A stretch of DNA of 64,000 bases from Planotetraspora mira (GCF_016863275.1 NZ_BOOO01000039.1:1-64000); one strand, 5' to 3'. Counted from the stretch's first letter, positions 18,008 to 26,980 are shown. Made by a program: numbers and translations. Notes: generated by a model from the letters alone, not told the origin.

Positions 18008-19004
18008 GCAGGGCCTCCAGCACCGCGTCGTGGATCGTGGAGTCCTGCACGAGGACGGCGCGCTCGAGATGCGCGGCCGTGGGGATCACGCTGTCGGCCG
18101 AGCTGACCAGCGCCACCGGCCGCCGCAGGTCCTTCCACATCAGCCGGTGGATCTGGTGGGCCACCTCGCTTCCCCAGGTGCCGCCCGCGGTGCCCTCCTC
18201 TGCCACCAGTACGGCTCTCGCCCCGCGGAGCGCGGGCAGCAGAGGCTCGGCGTCGAACGGGTACAGCCGCGAGGGGACGAGCAGGCAGCAGGTGACCTCC
18301 TGCTCCAGCAGGAGGTCACGCATGGCACGGACCGCACGGTCGACCATCCCTCCGGGAGCGATGATGACGCAGTCGGCCGCCTCGGGGTCGTCCAGGAACA
18401 CGCGGGCCACGTCGGCGCCCCCGCCGCCTCCCGGGACGACGTCGTGCCGGAACAGGTCGCCGACGTCGTTCACGCGCCGCGTGTAGAGGATCTTGTCCTC
18501 GAAGAACACGCACGGCCCGCCGGACGCCAGCATGGCGTCGAGCACCGCGCGGTTGTCGTGCAGGGGGGACATCTCGTAGACCGACAGGCCGGGCACGCCC
18601 ACGAAGTGTTTCTGCAGGCTCTGGCTGTGGGTGGGACCGTACCCCCGCCCGCCGCCCGTCGGGCACCTGACGACCATCCGGATCGGCACGCGGGAGCCGT
18701 ACATCGTGACGGACTTGGCCGCGAAGTTGACGATCTGGTCGAACGCGAGCGCCACGAAGTCGCCGAACATGATCTCGACGACGGCCGCGTCACCGCACAA
18801 CGCGAGCCCCGCGGCCAGGCCGGTGATGCCGGACTCGCTGATCGGGGTCCCGAGCACACGGTCGGGGAACCGGCTGGACAGCCCCTTTGTGATCTTGAAA
18901 GCGCCGCCGTACGGGTCGAGGATGTCCTCGCCGATCACGTAGGCCGACGGGTCCGACTCCAGCAGCCCGTGAAGGGCGGCGTTGAGGTTCTCCCCCACTC
19001 TCAT
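18000..19004 (-). CDS. 2-oxoacid dehydrogenase E1 beta subunit
   Basis: A 334-residue transketolase-like pyrimidine-binding and C-terminal domain protein. It shows the E1-beta hallmarks IGEDILDPYGGAFKITKGL, TPISESGITGLAAGLAL and RCPTGGGRGYGPTHSQS (the active-site His region). With E1-alpha it decarboxylates a 2-oxoacid on thiamine diphosphate and loads the acyl group on E2 lipoate. The ATG at 19004 overlaps the E1-alpha stop (ATGA). The substrate acid is unknown; pyruvate, branched-chain acids and less common acids all remain possible. Confidence 0.92.
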   Translation of the reverse strand: MRVGENLNAALHGLLESDPSAYVIGEDILDPYGGAFKITKGLSSRFPDRVLGTPISESGITGLAAGLALCGDAAVVEIMFGDFVALAFDQIVNFAAKSVTMYGSRVPIRMVVRCPTGGGRGYGPTHSQSLQKHFVGVPGLSVYEMSPLHDNRAVLDAMLASGGPCVFFEDKILYTRRVNDVGDLFRHDVVPGGGGGADVARVFLDDPEAADCVIIAPGGMVDRAVRAMRDLLLEQEVTCCLLVPSRLYPFDAEPLLPALRGARAVLVAEEGTAGGTWGSEVAHQIHRLMWKDLRRPVALVSSADSVIPTAAHLERAVLVQDSTIHDAVLEALRD

Positions 19005-19921
19005 GGGTCCCACCTCGACGGCGGGCGGGCGGAGACCTCGCGCACGATCGCCTCCACGCGGGCGCGCTGGGCCTCGTCGGCGCGGGCGAACCGCTCGGGG
19101 TCCGCCTCGCCGTACAGGCGGTACCAGTCCTCGGCCTGCGCGTGCCGTACGGCCTCGGGATCACGGGTGTCGTCGCCCTTGCTGTGCGGGCCGAGGCGGT
19201 GCGTGGCGAACTCCGCGACCAGGGGCCTGCCCTCGATCCGCACCTCGGAGACGAGCGGCGCGAGTTCGTCCCTGATCGTGCTCAGATCGGACGACTCGAT
19301 GCCGTGGTGGCGCACCCCGAACGCCTCGGCGCGGGCGCGGACGGTCCCGGCCATCTGACGGGTGGTGGGAGTCGACTGGGCGATGCCGTTGTTCTCCACG
19401 ATCACGAGCAGTGGGAGGCGCCAGAGCGAGGCCAGGTTGAGCGCCTCGTAGACCGCGCCCTCGCCCCACGTGCCGTCGCCGATGAAGACGCAGGCCAGCG
19501 TGCCCGGCTCGGTGCGCTTGAGATGCAGTGCGACGCCCGCGGCCACCGGGAGGCTCTCCCCCTGGACGCCCGTGGAGACGTAGCGGTCGCGCAGGATGTG
19601 CTGGCTGCCGCCTACGCCCGCGCAGACCGCGCCCTCCCGGCCCATGATCTCGGCCAGCAGTCCCGCCGGATCGTCGAACCTCGCCAGATAGTGGCCGTGC
19701 CCGCGGTGGTTGCCGAAGACGAAGTCGGCCTCCGTGAGCAGCCGCCGCAACGCGACGGGGACGTACTCCTGCCCCAGGCAGGTGTGCGTGGTGCCGTTGA
19801 GCTCACCACGCCCGAACAGGTCGAGCAGCGCCAGTTCGAAGTGCCGGATCAGGAGAAGGCGGGCGAGGTCGTCGTCATCGGCCCGCGGAGCGTGGAGGAG
19901 AGTCGCACCCGTCTCCGTCAC
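19001..19921 (-). CDS. 2-oxoacid dehydrogenase E1 alpha subunit
   Basis: A 306-residue thiamine-diphosphate-binding subunit. The cofactor motif runs from GDGTWGEGAVYEALNLASLW to VENN (about residues 140-175). NHRGHGHYLA and GVGGSQHI around residues 70-105 are also family features. It starts with GTG at 19921 and overlaps the upstream condensation-carrier gene by four bases (GTGA). Its place inside a carrier-protein operon, not a pdh or bkd operon, suggests a role in supplying a biosynthetic acyl unit. Confidence 0.92.
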   Translation of the reverse strand: MTETGATLLHAPRADDDDLARLLLIRHFELALLDLFGRGELNGTTHTCLGQEYVPVALRRLLTEADFVFGNHRGHGHYLARFDDPAGLLAEIMGREGAVCAGVGGSQHILRDRYVSTGVQGESLPVAAGVALHLKRTEPGTLACVFIGDGTWGEGAVYEALNLASLWRLPLLVIVENNGIAQSTPTTRQMAGTVRARAEAFGVRHHGIESSDLSTIRDELAPLVSEVRIEGRPLVAEFATHRLGPHSKGDDTRDPEAVRHAQAEDWYRLYGEADPERFARADEAQRARVEAIVREVSARPPSRWDP

Positions 19922-21501
19922 CGGCGGCTGCCCGACGCGTCAGGCAGGCCGGGCTCACGCCCGGCGGCGATGGACTCCAGGACGCCGGCGATCGTCGGGG
20001 TGTCGAAGAAGACGTCGAGCGGGACCTCGACGTCCAGGCGCTTGCGCATCCGCGCGATGATCTGGGTGATGGTCAGCGAATGGCCTCCCAGGTCGAAGAG
20101 GTCCTCCTCGTCGCCGATCTCGTCGATGCCGAGCACCTCCTGCCAGATGGCCCTGATCTCCTCGGCGAGGCCTTCCTGTTCGGTACGGCCCGCCGCGATG
20201 TCCTCAATGACGGTGTCCGGATTTTTCATAATTGAAGAGAGGTCCTTCGCTATGTGAGTGACATCCGGAAGCGTGCGCGAGCTGTACTGCATGATCACGT
20301 CGAGGCCGTCGGGCCCGTCGACGGCCTGGAGGTGCAGGGTGCTGCGGACGGCGTGGTTGAAGACGGCCCAGTCCACGGACGTGTCCAGCTCGGCGAACTC
20401 GGGCTCCTCCCGGCGCCGGCGGTAGCTGACCGACACGGGCGCCAGTGCCGTACGCGGTCGCAGGCCCCGGACGGCACGGGCCAGCGGCACCTGACGGAAC
20501 CGGTAGAGGAGCCGCAGGTCGTCATGGAGCCGGCCGGCGAGCCCGGCGACCGTCATGCCGGGCGCGGGCGCCGACCACACGGGAAGCTCGTTGACGAACA
20601 GGCCGATGTGGTCGCGCACCTCCGGCGTCCGCGTGGACATGTCGACGGCGCACACCGGTTCGGCGTTGCCGTACGCGAACAGGAGGGCGTGCACGGAGGC
20701 GAGGAAGACCTCGAACCGGGAGACGCCCGGCACGTCACGCAACGCGGCCCGGAAGGTGTGGACGCCGCCTTCCGTGGCCTCACGCGATCGCACCGCTCCA
20801 GCGGGCCCGCTCGACGAGCCGCGCCTGCCGGACACACCGGACCCTCCGGGCAAGCCGGGCATGTCGGACGTGTCGGACGTGTCGGGCTCGCCGGACGCAC
20901 TGGACGCGCCGGGCAGCACGGGCAGCACGATCTCGGCCGGCTCCCGCCACCGGCCCCGCCAGTACTCCCCCGCCTCGCCGAGCACGGCGTGGACCCGCTC
21001 CCGCTCGGCCGCCGCGTGGTCCGCGTACGACATCGTGAGGCGGGCGAGCGGGCGCCCGTTGTAGAAGGCGGCCAGATCGCGGACCAGCACGTCCTTGGAC
21101 TCGCCGTCGAAGACCAGATGGTGCGCCACGACCAGCAGCACGTGCCGGGAGGACGACACGCGGGCGAGCGTGAACCGGACGAGCGGCCCCTTCCCGACGT
21201 CGAAGGGCCGCAGGGTCTCCGCACGCACCAGCGGGCCGATGTCCTCCGTGGCCGTGACGGTGACCTGGGGACGTTCCGCCGGGACCTCGACCGGGATGCC
21301 GTCCTGCTCCTCGATGGCGGTCGCCAGGATGGGATGCCGTCTGACCAGCGTCTCGCACGCCTGGATCAGCGCGCAGGCGTCCAGCGGCCCGTCGAAGGTG
21401 ATCAGCAACGGCATGTGATAGGCGGAGCCCGCCCGCCCCATCCGCTCGGTGAGCCACATTCCCACCTGGGCGAACGACGCCTGCCTCGGGTCGGCGCTCA
21501 T
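19918..21501 (-). CDS. Two-domain NRPS protein: condensation domain plus carrier domain
   Basis: A 527-residue C-PCP didomain. The condensation domain (about 1-440) has an intact HHLVFDG motif (127-133). The carrier domain (about 450-515) has DLFDLGGHSL with the phosphopantetheine serine at 475. Residues about 205-240 are a low-complexity stretch of Ser/Asp/Pro/Gly repeats. It joins a donor acyl group to an acceptor on a carrier protein. The acceptor selection must come from the free AMP-ligase upstream, since it has no adenylation domain of its own. It overlaps both neighbours by four bases. Confidence 0.92.
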   Translation of the reverse strand: MSADPRQASFAQVGMWLTERMGRAGSAYHMPLLITFDGPLDACALIQACETLVRRHPILATAIEEQDGIPVEVPAERPQVTVTATEDIGPLVRAETLRPFDVGKGPLVRFTLARVSSSRHVLLVVAHHLVFDGESKDVLVRDLAAFYNGRPLARLTMSYADHAAAERERVHAVLGEAGEYWRGRWREPAEIVLPVLPGASSASGEPDTSDTSDMPGLPGGSGVSGRRGSSSGPAGAVRSREATEGGVHTFRAALRDVPGVSRFEVFLASVHALLFAYGNAEPVCAVDMSTRTPEVRDHIGLFVNELPVWSAPAPGMTVAGLAGRLHDDLRLLYRFRQVPLARAVRGLRPRTALAPVSVSYRRRREEPEFAELDTSVDWAVFNHAVRSTLHLQAVDGPDGLDVIMQYSSRTLPDVTHIAKDLSSIMKNPDTVIEDIAAGRTEQEGLAEEIRAIWQEVLGIDEIGDEEDLFDLGGHSLTITQIIARMRKRLDVEVPLDVFFDTPTIAGVLESIAAGREPGLPDASGSRR

Positions 21502-22919
21502 GCCCGTGCCCGCAGTGCGCGCTTGTCGACCTTGCCGCCGCGGTTGCGCGGCAGGGAGTCCATCGTGACGATCTCGGAGGGGATCTCGTGCTGCGCCAGC
21601 CGGTCGCGGAGGAAGCCCCGGATGTCGGCGTTGGACACCTCGTCCCGCAGGACGACGGCCGCGGCGACGGCCGTGCCGAGGACGGGGTGGGGAAGCCCGT
21701 AGGCCGCGGCCTCGACCACCGCGGGATGCTCGTAGAGCGCGTTCTCGACCTTCAGCGTCGAGACCTTGAAAGCGCCGGATTTGACGACGTCGCCGTCCCT
21801 GTCGACCAGGTAGAGGTAGCCGTCCTCGTCGAGATAGCCGAGGTCGCCCATGCGGATCCAGCCGCCCCGGAAGACGTCGGTGCTGGCCGCGGGGTCGTTG
21901 TAGTACGACCGGGGTGCCGCGGGTGAGCGCATCCACACCTCACCGGTCTCGCCGGGCGGCAGGTCCTCGCCCTCGGGCGAGGCGATGCGGACGTCGCCGC
22001 CCGCCGCCGACCTGCCGACGGAACCCGGCCGGTCAGGGTCGAAGAGCATGATCGTTTGTGCGGGCGCCGCCTCGGTCGAGGTGTAGTAGTTGGTGATCGT
22101 CGCCTTCGGGAACATCCGGGTCAGCCCGGCCGCGACCGCCGGCGGCAACGGCGCGGCCGCCGAGCCGAGCAGCAGGACACTCGACAGGTCGGGGCCTTCC
22201 TGGAGGTTGAGCAACTCCACGGCCATCGCCGGCACGAGGAAGACCGTTCCAGCCCGATGTCTCTCGATGAGCGCGGCGAACCGTCCGGGTGTGAAGCGGG
22301 GCAGGGTGACCACGGCGGGGTGCACGGTCAGGGCGTTGACGAGCATCATCTGGCCGGCGTTGGTGCCGATCGGGAACGCGTGGACCAGGTGCCGGGAATG
22401 GGCGAACGCCCTGCGTCTCGGCTGGGCACGCGCTCCGAAGGCCAGGTTGGCGTGGGTGGCGGCGACGCCCTTCGCCCTGCCCGTCGTGCCGGACGTGTAG
22501 AGGATCTGCGCCATCCCGGCGGGCCTGAGCGGCACATCCGGCGGCGATGCGGAGCCTTCCGGCAGCCCCTCCAGGTCCGTGAGGATCAGGGACGTGGAGC
22601 AGTGCGAGGCGATCTGCTCGATCTCCGCGGCGGGCATGCGGTCCGACAGCGGGACCGCCACCGCCCCCGCCTTCAGCACCCCGATGAACGCCACCGCGTA
22701 GTCGATCCAGCCGGAACCGGGGAAGAGCAGCCCGACCCGGTCGCCGCCGCGTACGCCGCGCTCCAGCAGGCCGTTGGCGACCGCGTTCGACCGCGCCTGC
22801 CATTCTCCGAAGGTCAGCTCTCCGGATCCATGCACGATCATCGCGAGGGTTTCCGGCTCAGAGGCCGCCCGCGCGGTCAGAATGTCGGGAAGGGTCGGCG
22901 TTTCGAGCACGCTTCTCAA
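21498..22919 (-). CDS. AMP-dependent acyl/aminoacyl ligase (stand-alone adenylation enzyme)
   Basis: A 473-residue ANL-superfamily enzyme that activates a carboxylic acid as acyl-AMP. Motifs: ILYTSGTTGRAKGV (P-loop, about 138-151), NYYTSTEAAP (A5, about 265), WIRMGDLGYLDEDGYLYLVDRDGDVVKSG (about 360-390) and the C-terminal lysine in NRGGKVDKR (about 463-471). It looks closer to acyl-CoA/acyl-ACP ligases than to NRPS A domains with a clear amino-acid code, so the substrate is open. The start is a TTG with GGGGG 7 nt upstream; a GTG 9 nt later is an alternative. It is the first gene of the five-gene minus-strand operon. Confidence 0.88.
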   Translation of the reverse strand: MRSVLETPTLPDILTARAASEPETLAMIVHGSGELTFGEWQARSNAVANGLLERGVRGGDRVGLLFPGSGWIDYAVAFIGVLKAGAVAVPLSDRMPAAEIEQIASHCSTSLILTDLEGLPEGSASPPDVPLRPAGMAQILYTSGTTGRAKGVAATHANLAFGARAQPRRRAFAHSRHLVHAFPIGTNAGQMMLVNALTVHPAVVTLPRFTPGRFAALIERHRAGTVFLVPAMAVELLNLQEGPDLSSVLLLGSAAAPLPPAVAAGLTRMFPKATITNYYTSTEAAPAQTIMLFDPDRPGSVGRSAAGGDVRIASPEGEDLPPGETGEVWMRSPAAPRSYYNDPAASTDVFRGGWIRMGDLGYLDEDGYLYLVDRDGDVVKSGAFKVSTLKVENALYEHPAVVEAAAYGLPHPVLGTAVAAAVVLRDEVSNADIRGFLRDRLAQHEIPSEIVTMDSLPRNRGGKVDKRALRARA

Positions 22920-23454
22920 TTGGCTGCCCCCGAATGGTTCGGATGATTACCGGACGACCGACGCGCTTGACCATGCCTTATTGAAAAGGTTGTTTCCAGT
23001 TTCCCCAGAGGGCCAGTCTCGCATGGAGCACCAACCCGAGACAAGGGATTCCGCACTCTGCGACGACGCCGCGGCGAGACGTCCGCATTTGACCGGCGGG
23101 TCTTGAGACTGCGACGGAGCCGTGCAAGACTTACGGCCATCCACTAATTGCAAACCTTCTTTTCAGTTAGTCGTCGACAGGGTCTTTGGCCTGGCCATTT
23201 GGTCTGCATTCATCCGACCACATGGGGGATCATGCCGGAAATGCGTGCCATCTCGGAGATTCCGCTTCCTTATACACAGGAACGGTCCGCTTACCGCACG
23301 AACTCATCCCAGGTGACCCCACCCCCACGATCTGTCCGGAATCGAAAAGCGGCCCGGCGATCGCACGGACCCCTGGGATCGGCACCGTGAGACCGGCCCT
23401 GACAACTGGCCCTGACGGCCGCCTGGAGAACGGACCCCTGAGAGCGGAGGCGGA
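22920..23454. promoter_or_regulatory. Divergent promoter region of the biosynthetic cluster
   Basis: This 535-bp gap is the longest without a gene and is noticeably less GC-rich than the flanking genes. It must hold the promoters of both biosynthetic operons, but I could not pick convincing -35/-10 pairs. TATACA at 23271-23276 and the palindrome TGGCC-T-GGCCA near 23190-23200 are the best signals. An open frame at 23232-23390 (52 codons, GGGGG before its ATG) has weak third-position GC and is probably not a gene. GGAGG precedes the carrier-protein ATG at 23455. Confidence 0.5.
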
Positions 23455-23691
23455 ATGCTCAAGGAACGACTGGCGCAACTGGTGTCGGAGGCCTGCGACG
23501 GGGAGGTCACGGCGGCCGAGGCCCTGGGTGCCACCGTCCCCCTGTCCTACCTCGGTGTCACCTCGCTTGCCCAGATGCGCCTGATCGACGCGCTCGAGCG
23601 CGAGTACGACGTAGAGATCGACCTGGCCGAGGACGTCTCGTTCCTCGACAGCGTCGACGGCCTCGCCGCGTGGGTGTCGGCAGCCCGATGA
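23455..23691 (+). CDS. Free-standing acyl/peptidyl carrier protein
   Basis: A 78-residue carrier protein of four-helix type. The phosphopantetheine attachment site is YLGVTSL with Ser37. It would hold an acyl or aminoacyl group as a thioester for the condensation enzymes. The ATG has GGAGG 5 nt upstream, and its stop overlaps the next start as ATGA. Possible loading routes are the divergent AMP-ligase or the E1/E2 complex. Confidence 0.92.
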   Translation: MLKERLAQLVSEACDGEVTAAEALGATVPLSYLGVTSLAQMRLIDALEREYDVEIDLAEDVSFLDSVDGLAAWVSAAR

Positions 23692-24962
23692 TCACTTTCA
23701 CGGGGGCACGCAGGGGTACGGCACCTCTGACCTGGGGCCAGCGGGCCATCTGGGACACCATCCAGCGGACCGCGCCCGACGACCACTACTTCAACTTCGG
23801 GCGGATCCTCGAGGTGCCGCGGGGGGCGCGGCCCGCCTCGATCGCCCATGTGGCACGGAGCGTCGGGCTGCTCGTCGAGCGGCACGAGGCGCTGCGCACG
23901 CTGATCGGGCCGGGCCCGGTCCAGGACCTGCGTGACCGCGGCGAACTGCCCCTCCGGATCGCGGCGGACGCGGAACCCGCCGCCGTTCTCGCCGAGTTGT
24001 CCGCGACGGCCTTCGACTACGCGGGCGAATGGCCGGTGCGGGTCGCGTTCGTGACCCGCGGCGACGAGGTCACGCATGTGGTGCTCGCGTTCTGCCACCT
24101 GGCCTCCGACGGGCTCGGCGCGGAGGAGGTCGTCCGCGATCTGCGGCTTCTCCTCCTGCGCGGAGGCCTGAGCGGCGGCCCTCCCCCGCAGCCGTTCGAC
24201 CTCGCCGGGTGGCAGGCGTCGCCCGCGGGCCGGCGGCAGGCGGCGAGCGCCGCGGCGTTCTGGGAGCGCGAGCATCTCAGGATGCCGCCCACGATGTTCC
24301 ACGTCCCCTCGGGGGCGGCGGAGCGACCGCCCGTCTGGCGGGCCACGCTCAGCTCTCCGGCGGCCGACCTGTCCGCCCAGCGCCTGGCCGTACGGCACGG
24401 CACGAGCACCTCGACGGTTCTGCTCACGGCCGTCGGCGCGCTGGTCGCGGAGGTCACGGGCCACGAGACCGTCACCGTGCTGCCCATCGTCAGCAACCGA
24501 TTCCGTGCCTCGACGCGCACCTCGGTGACCACGCTGTCGCAGGAGGGCCTGTTCGTCCTCGAAGCGGGCAAGGCGCGGTTCACCGACCTGCTGGCCGAGT
24601 CGGGCCCCGCGGTGTTGCGCGCCTACCGCAGCGCCTACCATGACCCGGCCGACCGTGAGCGAGTCGTCGCGGAGGCGTCCCGCGAGCGCGGCACCCCGAT
24701 CCACCCGTACTGCTGCTTCAACGACATGCGCTTCGTCGAGCAGGCGGTCTACCGCGACGAGGAGCTGATCCGCCGGGCACTGCCCGAGACCTCCGTGTCC
24801 TGGCCGCTCAGCCAGGACAAGCTGAACTGCCGGTTCTGCGTGCATCTCGGGGGCGCCGCACAGGTCTCGCTCACCGCCGACACCCGCTGGCTGTCCCGGG
24901 CGGACATCGAGAGGTTCCTGCTCGGCCTGGAGAGGATGCTCGTCGAGGCGGCCCTCCGATGA
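23688..24962 (+). CDS. Free-standing condensation-domain protein
   Basis: A 424-residue chloramphenicol-acetyltransferase-fold protein of the NRPS condensation family. The active-site motif reads CHLASDG (136-142): the second, catalytic histidine and the structural Asp are kept, and the first His is Cys. N-terminal LTWGQRAIWDTIQR and a C-terminal LPIVSNRFR...TTLSQEGLFVLE region match the family. It acts on the preceding carrier protein by inference. Both ends overlap their neighbours as ATGA, so the three genes are translated together. Confidence 0.88.
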   Translation: MITFTGARRGTAPLTWGQRAIWDTIQRTAPDDHYFNFGRILEVPRGARPASIAHVARSVGLLVERHEALRTLIGPGPVQDLRDRGELPLRIAADAEPAAVLAELSATAFDYAGEWPVRVAFVTRGDEVTHVVLAFCHLASDGLGAEEVVRDLRLLLLRGGLSGGPPPQPFDLAGWQASPAGRRQAASAAAFWEREHLRMPPTMFHVPSGAAERPPVWRATLSSPAADLSAQRLAVRHGTSTSTVLLTAVGALVAEVTGHETVTVLPIVSNRFRASTRTSVTTLSQEGLFVLEAGKARFTDLLAESGPAVLRAYRSAYHDPADRERVVAEASRERGTPIHPYCCFNDMRFVEQAVYRDEELIRRALPETSVSWPLSQDKLNCRFCVHLGGAAQVSLTADTRWLSRADIERFLLGLERMLVEAALR

Positions 24963-26953
24963 CGGTCCGCGCCCATGCCACCGCCACCTCCTGCGCGCAG
25001 GGCGAGGAGTTGGGCTTCCGTCTGGACGCCACCGGCCCGGTGGGCGTGACCGTCCACGACGCGACCAGCGACCGGCTCGTGCTGGCGGCCACGGTCCACG
25101 GCCCGTCCTGGACGTTGCGCGTGCCCGGGGACTGGCCGAGTTCGCTCTACCGGGCGCGGTTCGTCTCCGGCCCGCCAGAGCCCGACGTGCTCGTCCCCAG
25201 GCCCTCGGGCGACCTCCCCGGCATCGGCACGTCACCCGACGACGAGGTCTACTTCGTCGTACGGCAGGCCACCCCGGGCGCCACCTCGCCCATCCTGGTG
25301 TCCGTCCCGTTCACCACCTGGCAGGCGTACAACCGGGCAGGAGTCCCCGGTGAGAGCGTCTACTGGACCGAGCAGCCCGACCGTGCCTCCCGCGTGACGT
25401 TCGACCGGCCGGGCGGCGGCCCGCCTCCCGAGCGGTGGGAGGACGGCCTGCTGCGCTGGCTCTCCCCGGCCGGATACACCGTCGAGTACTGCTCCGGTCT
25501 CGATCTCGACCCCGGTCTGCTCTCCGCGTACCGCCTGCTGGTCGTCAACGGGCACGACGAGTACTGGTCGGCCGGCATGCGGGACGCGTGCGAGGGGTTC
25601 GCCAGGCGCGGGGGGAACATCGCCTTCTTCTCCGGCAACACCTGCTGGTGGCAGATCCGCGTGGAGGGACGCACCATGGTGTGCCACCGCGATCCGCTGA
25701 CCGACCCGGTGGACGACCCCGCGCTGACGACGGTCGAGTGGTCGAGCGCACCCGTCTCCCGCCCGGAGAACTCGCTGACCGGGGTCAGCTTCCGCAACGG
25801 CGCGGGAACCTGGGGACCGTCCATGCCGCTGATGCGGGAGGAGTCGTACACCGCGCGGTTCGCCGGGCACTGGGCGTTCGAGGGGACGGGACTGACCGAC
25901 GGCGACAAGTTCGGGCAGGGCTCGCTCGGATACGAGACCGACGCCGCCGAGTTCACCGAGGTGATGGGCGTCCCCCGGGTCACCTGCAGGGACGGCACCC
26001 CCACGACGTTCGTCGTGCTGGCGACGGCCGACCTGCGGCACTGGAGCTCCGGCGGACAGGGCGGCTGGGCCACGATGGGCGTCTTCTCCCTCGGACGCGG
26101 CACGGTCTTCAACGCGGCCACCGTCAACTGGGGCAACACCATCCACGACCCGATCGTGGAGCGGATCACGAGGAACGTCATCGACCGGCTCTCGCGACCG
26201 GCCGTGCCCGCCTGGGAAATGATCGGCCCGGTCGCCGACGTCCGCGCACTGGCCGCGTCCGGCTCGGCGCTGTACGCCGTGAGCGCCGACGACGCGCTGC
26301 TCACCCGCGAGCTGTGCGGCCAGAACATGCAGTGGATGCCGATCGGCCGCGCGGGGGGCGTTGTGTGTCTCGACGCCCCGCGCGAGGCCGGCGCCGGCCT
26401 CGGCACCGGTCTGTACGGTGTGACCGCCGAGGGGATGCTCCGCTACCGCGAGGCGGCCCCGGGCCCGGCGGAGAGCGCTGCGGGGGGCGCGGCCGGACCC
26501 ATGGGATGGGCCGGGGGTCCCGGCGAGTGGATCGATTTGGGTGGAGCGCCGGCCGGCACGATCGCCCTCGCGGTGCAGGACGGGACCTTCTTCGCGGCCA
26601 CCTCCGCGGGCCGCCTGTGGGCGGTGACCTTCGCCGAACTCGCCGCGTCCCCGCACGCTCGCTGGCACGATGCCGGGGACTCGGCCGGGGCCGTCTGCCT
26701 GAGCGGGAGCAACGGCCGGGTCTACGCGCTGGGAGCCGACCACCGGTTGCGCACGCGCCTGCCCGTCCCCGCCCCCTCCGCGTGGTCGCTCCTCGGCGAA
26801 GCCCCGGGCGCGGCGGTCCTGACCGTCCACGCGGGACTGCTCGTCACCGCCGCGAGCGGCCAGCCGTTGCGGTGGCGGGCCGCCACGACCTTCACCGCTC
26901 GCCGGGCCGCTTCCTCTGAATCACCGGGCGGAATCCCGGGAGCCGGCTCCTGA
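24959..26953 (+). CDS. N,N-dimethylformamidase-like protein with a propeller-like C-terminal region
   Basis: A 664-residue protein. Residues 1-90 form a small beta-domain. Residues about 95-420 resemble the N,N-dimethylformamidase large-subunit family (SVPFTTWQAYN; VNGHDEYWS with Tyr202; GGNIAFFSGNTCWW; GWATMGVFSLGRGTVFNAATVNW). The characterised enzyme is an iron-dependent amidohydrolase with Tyr/Tyr/Glu ligands. Residues about 425-650 contain at least four repeats with a W-x-x-(I/L)-G-(R/E/G)-A core, as in tectonin-type propellers. There is no signal peptide. In this operon it may cleave or form an amide of the product, or bind it; this is inferred. Confidence 0.8.
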   Translation: MTVRAHATATSCAQGEELGFRLDATGPVGVTVHDATSDRLVLAATVHGPSWTLRVPGDWPSSLYRARFVSGPPEPDVLVPRPSGDLPGIGTSPDDEVYFVVRQATPGATSPILVSVPFTTWQAYNRAGVPGESVYWTEQPDRASRVTFDRPGGGPPPERWEDGLLRWLSPAGYTVEYCSGLDLDPGLLSAYRLLVVNGHDEYWSAGMRDACEGFARRGGNIAFFSGNTCWWQIRVEGRTMVCHRDPLTDPVDDPALTTVEWSSAPVSRPENSLTGVSFRNGAGTWGPSMPLMREESYTARFAGHWAFEGTGLTDGDKFGQGSLGYETDAAEFTEVMGVPRVTCRDGTPTTFVVLATADLRHWSSGGQGGWATMGVFSLGRGTVFNAATVNWGNTIHDPIVERITRNVIDRLSRPAVPAWEMIGPVADVRALAASGSALYAVSADDALLTRELCGQNMQWMPIGRAGGVVCLDAPREAGAGLGTGLYGVTAEGMLRYREAAPGPAESAAGGAAGPMGWAGGPGEWIDLGGAPAGTIALAVQDGTFFAATSAGRLWAVTFAELAASPHARWHDAGDSAGAVCLSGSNGRVYALGADHRLRTRLPVPAPSAWSLLGEAPGAAVLTVHAGLLVTAASGQPLRWRAATTFTARRAASSESPGGIPGAGS

Positions 26954-26980
26954 TCGAAGCCGCCGGCGACCACCGGGCCT

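Noticed and set aside
16763-19921. Housekeeping pyruvate or branched-chain 2-oxoacid dehydrogenase operon
   Set aside because: It is coupled to condensation-carrier and AMP-ligase genes, lacks E3, and has an altered E2 active site. A metabolic role cannot be fully excluded.
23148-23390. Open frame (80 codons, or 52 from the ATG at 23232) in the biosynthetic gap, possibly a precursor peptide
   Set aside because: Third-position GC is only around half, far below the ~90% of real genes here. There is no recognisable core or cleavage motif, and it lies in a region that must contain promoters.
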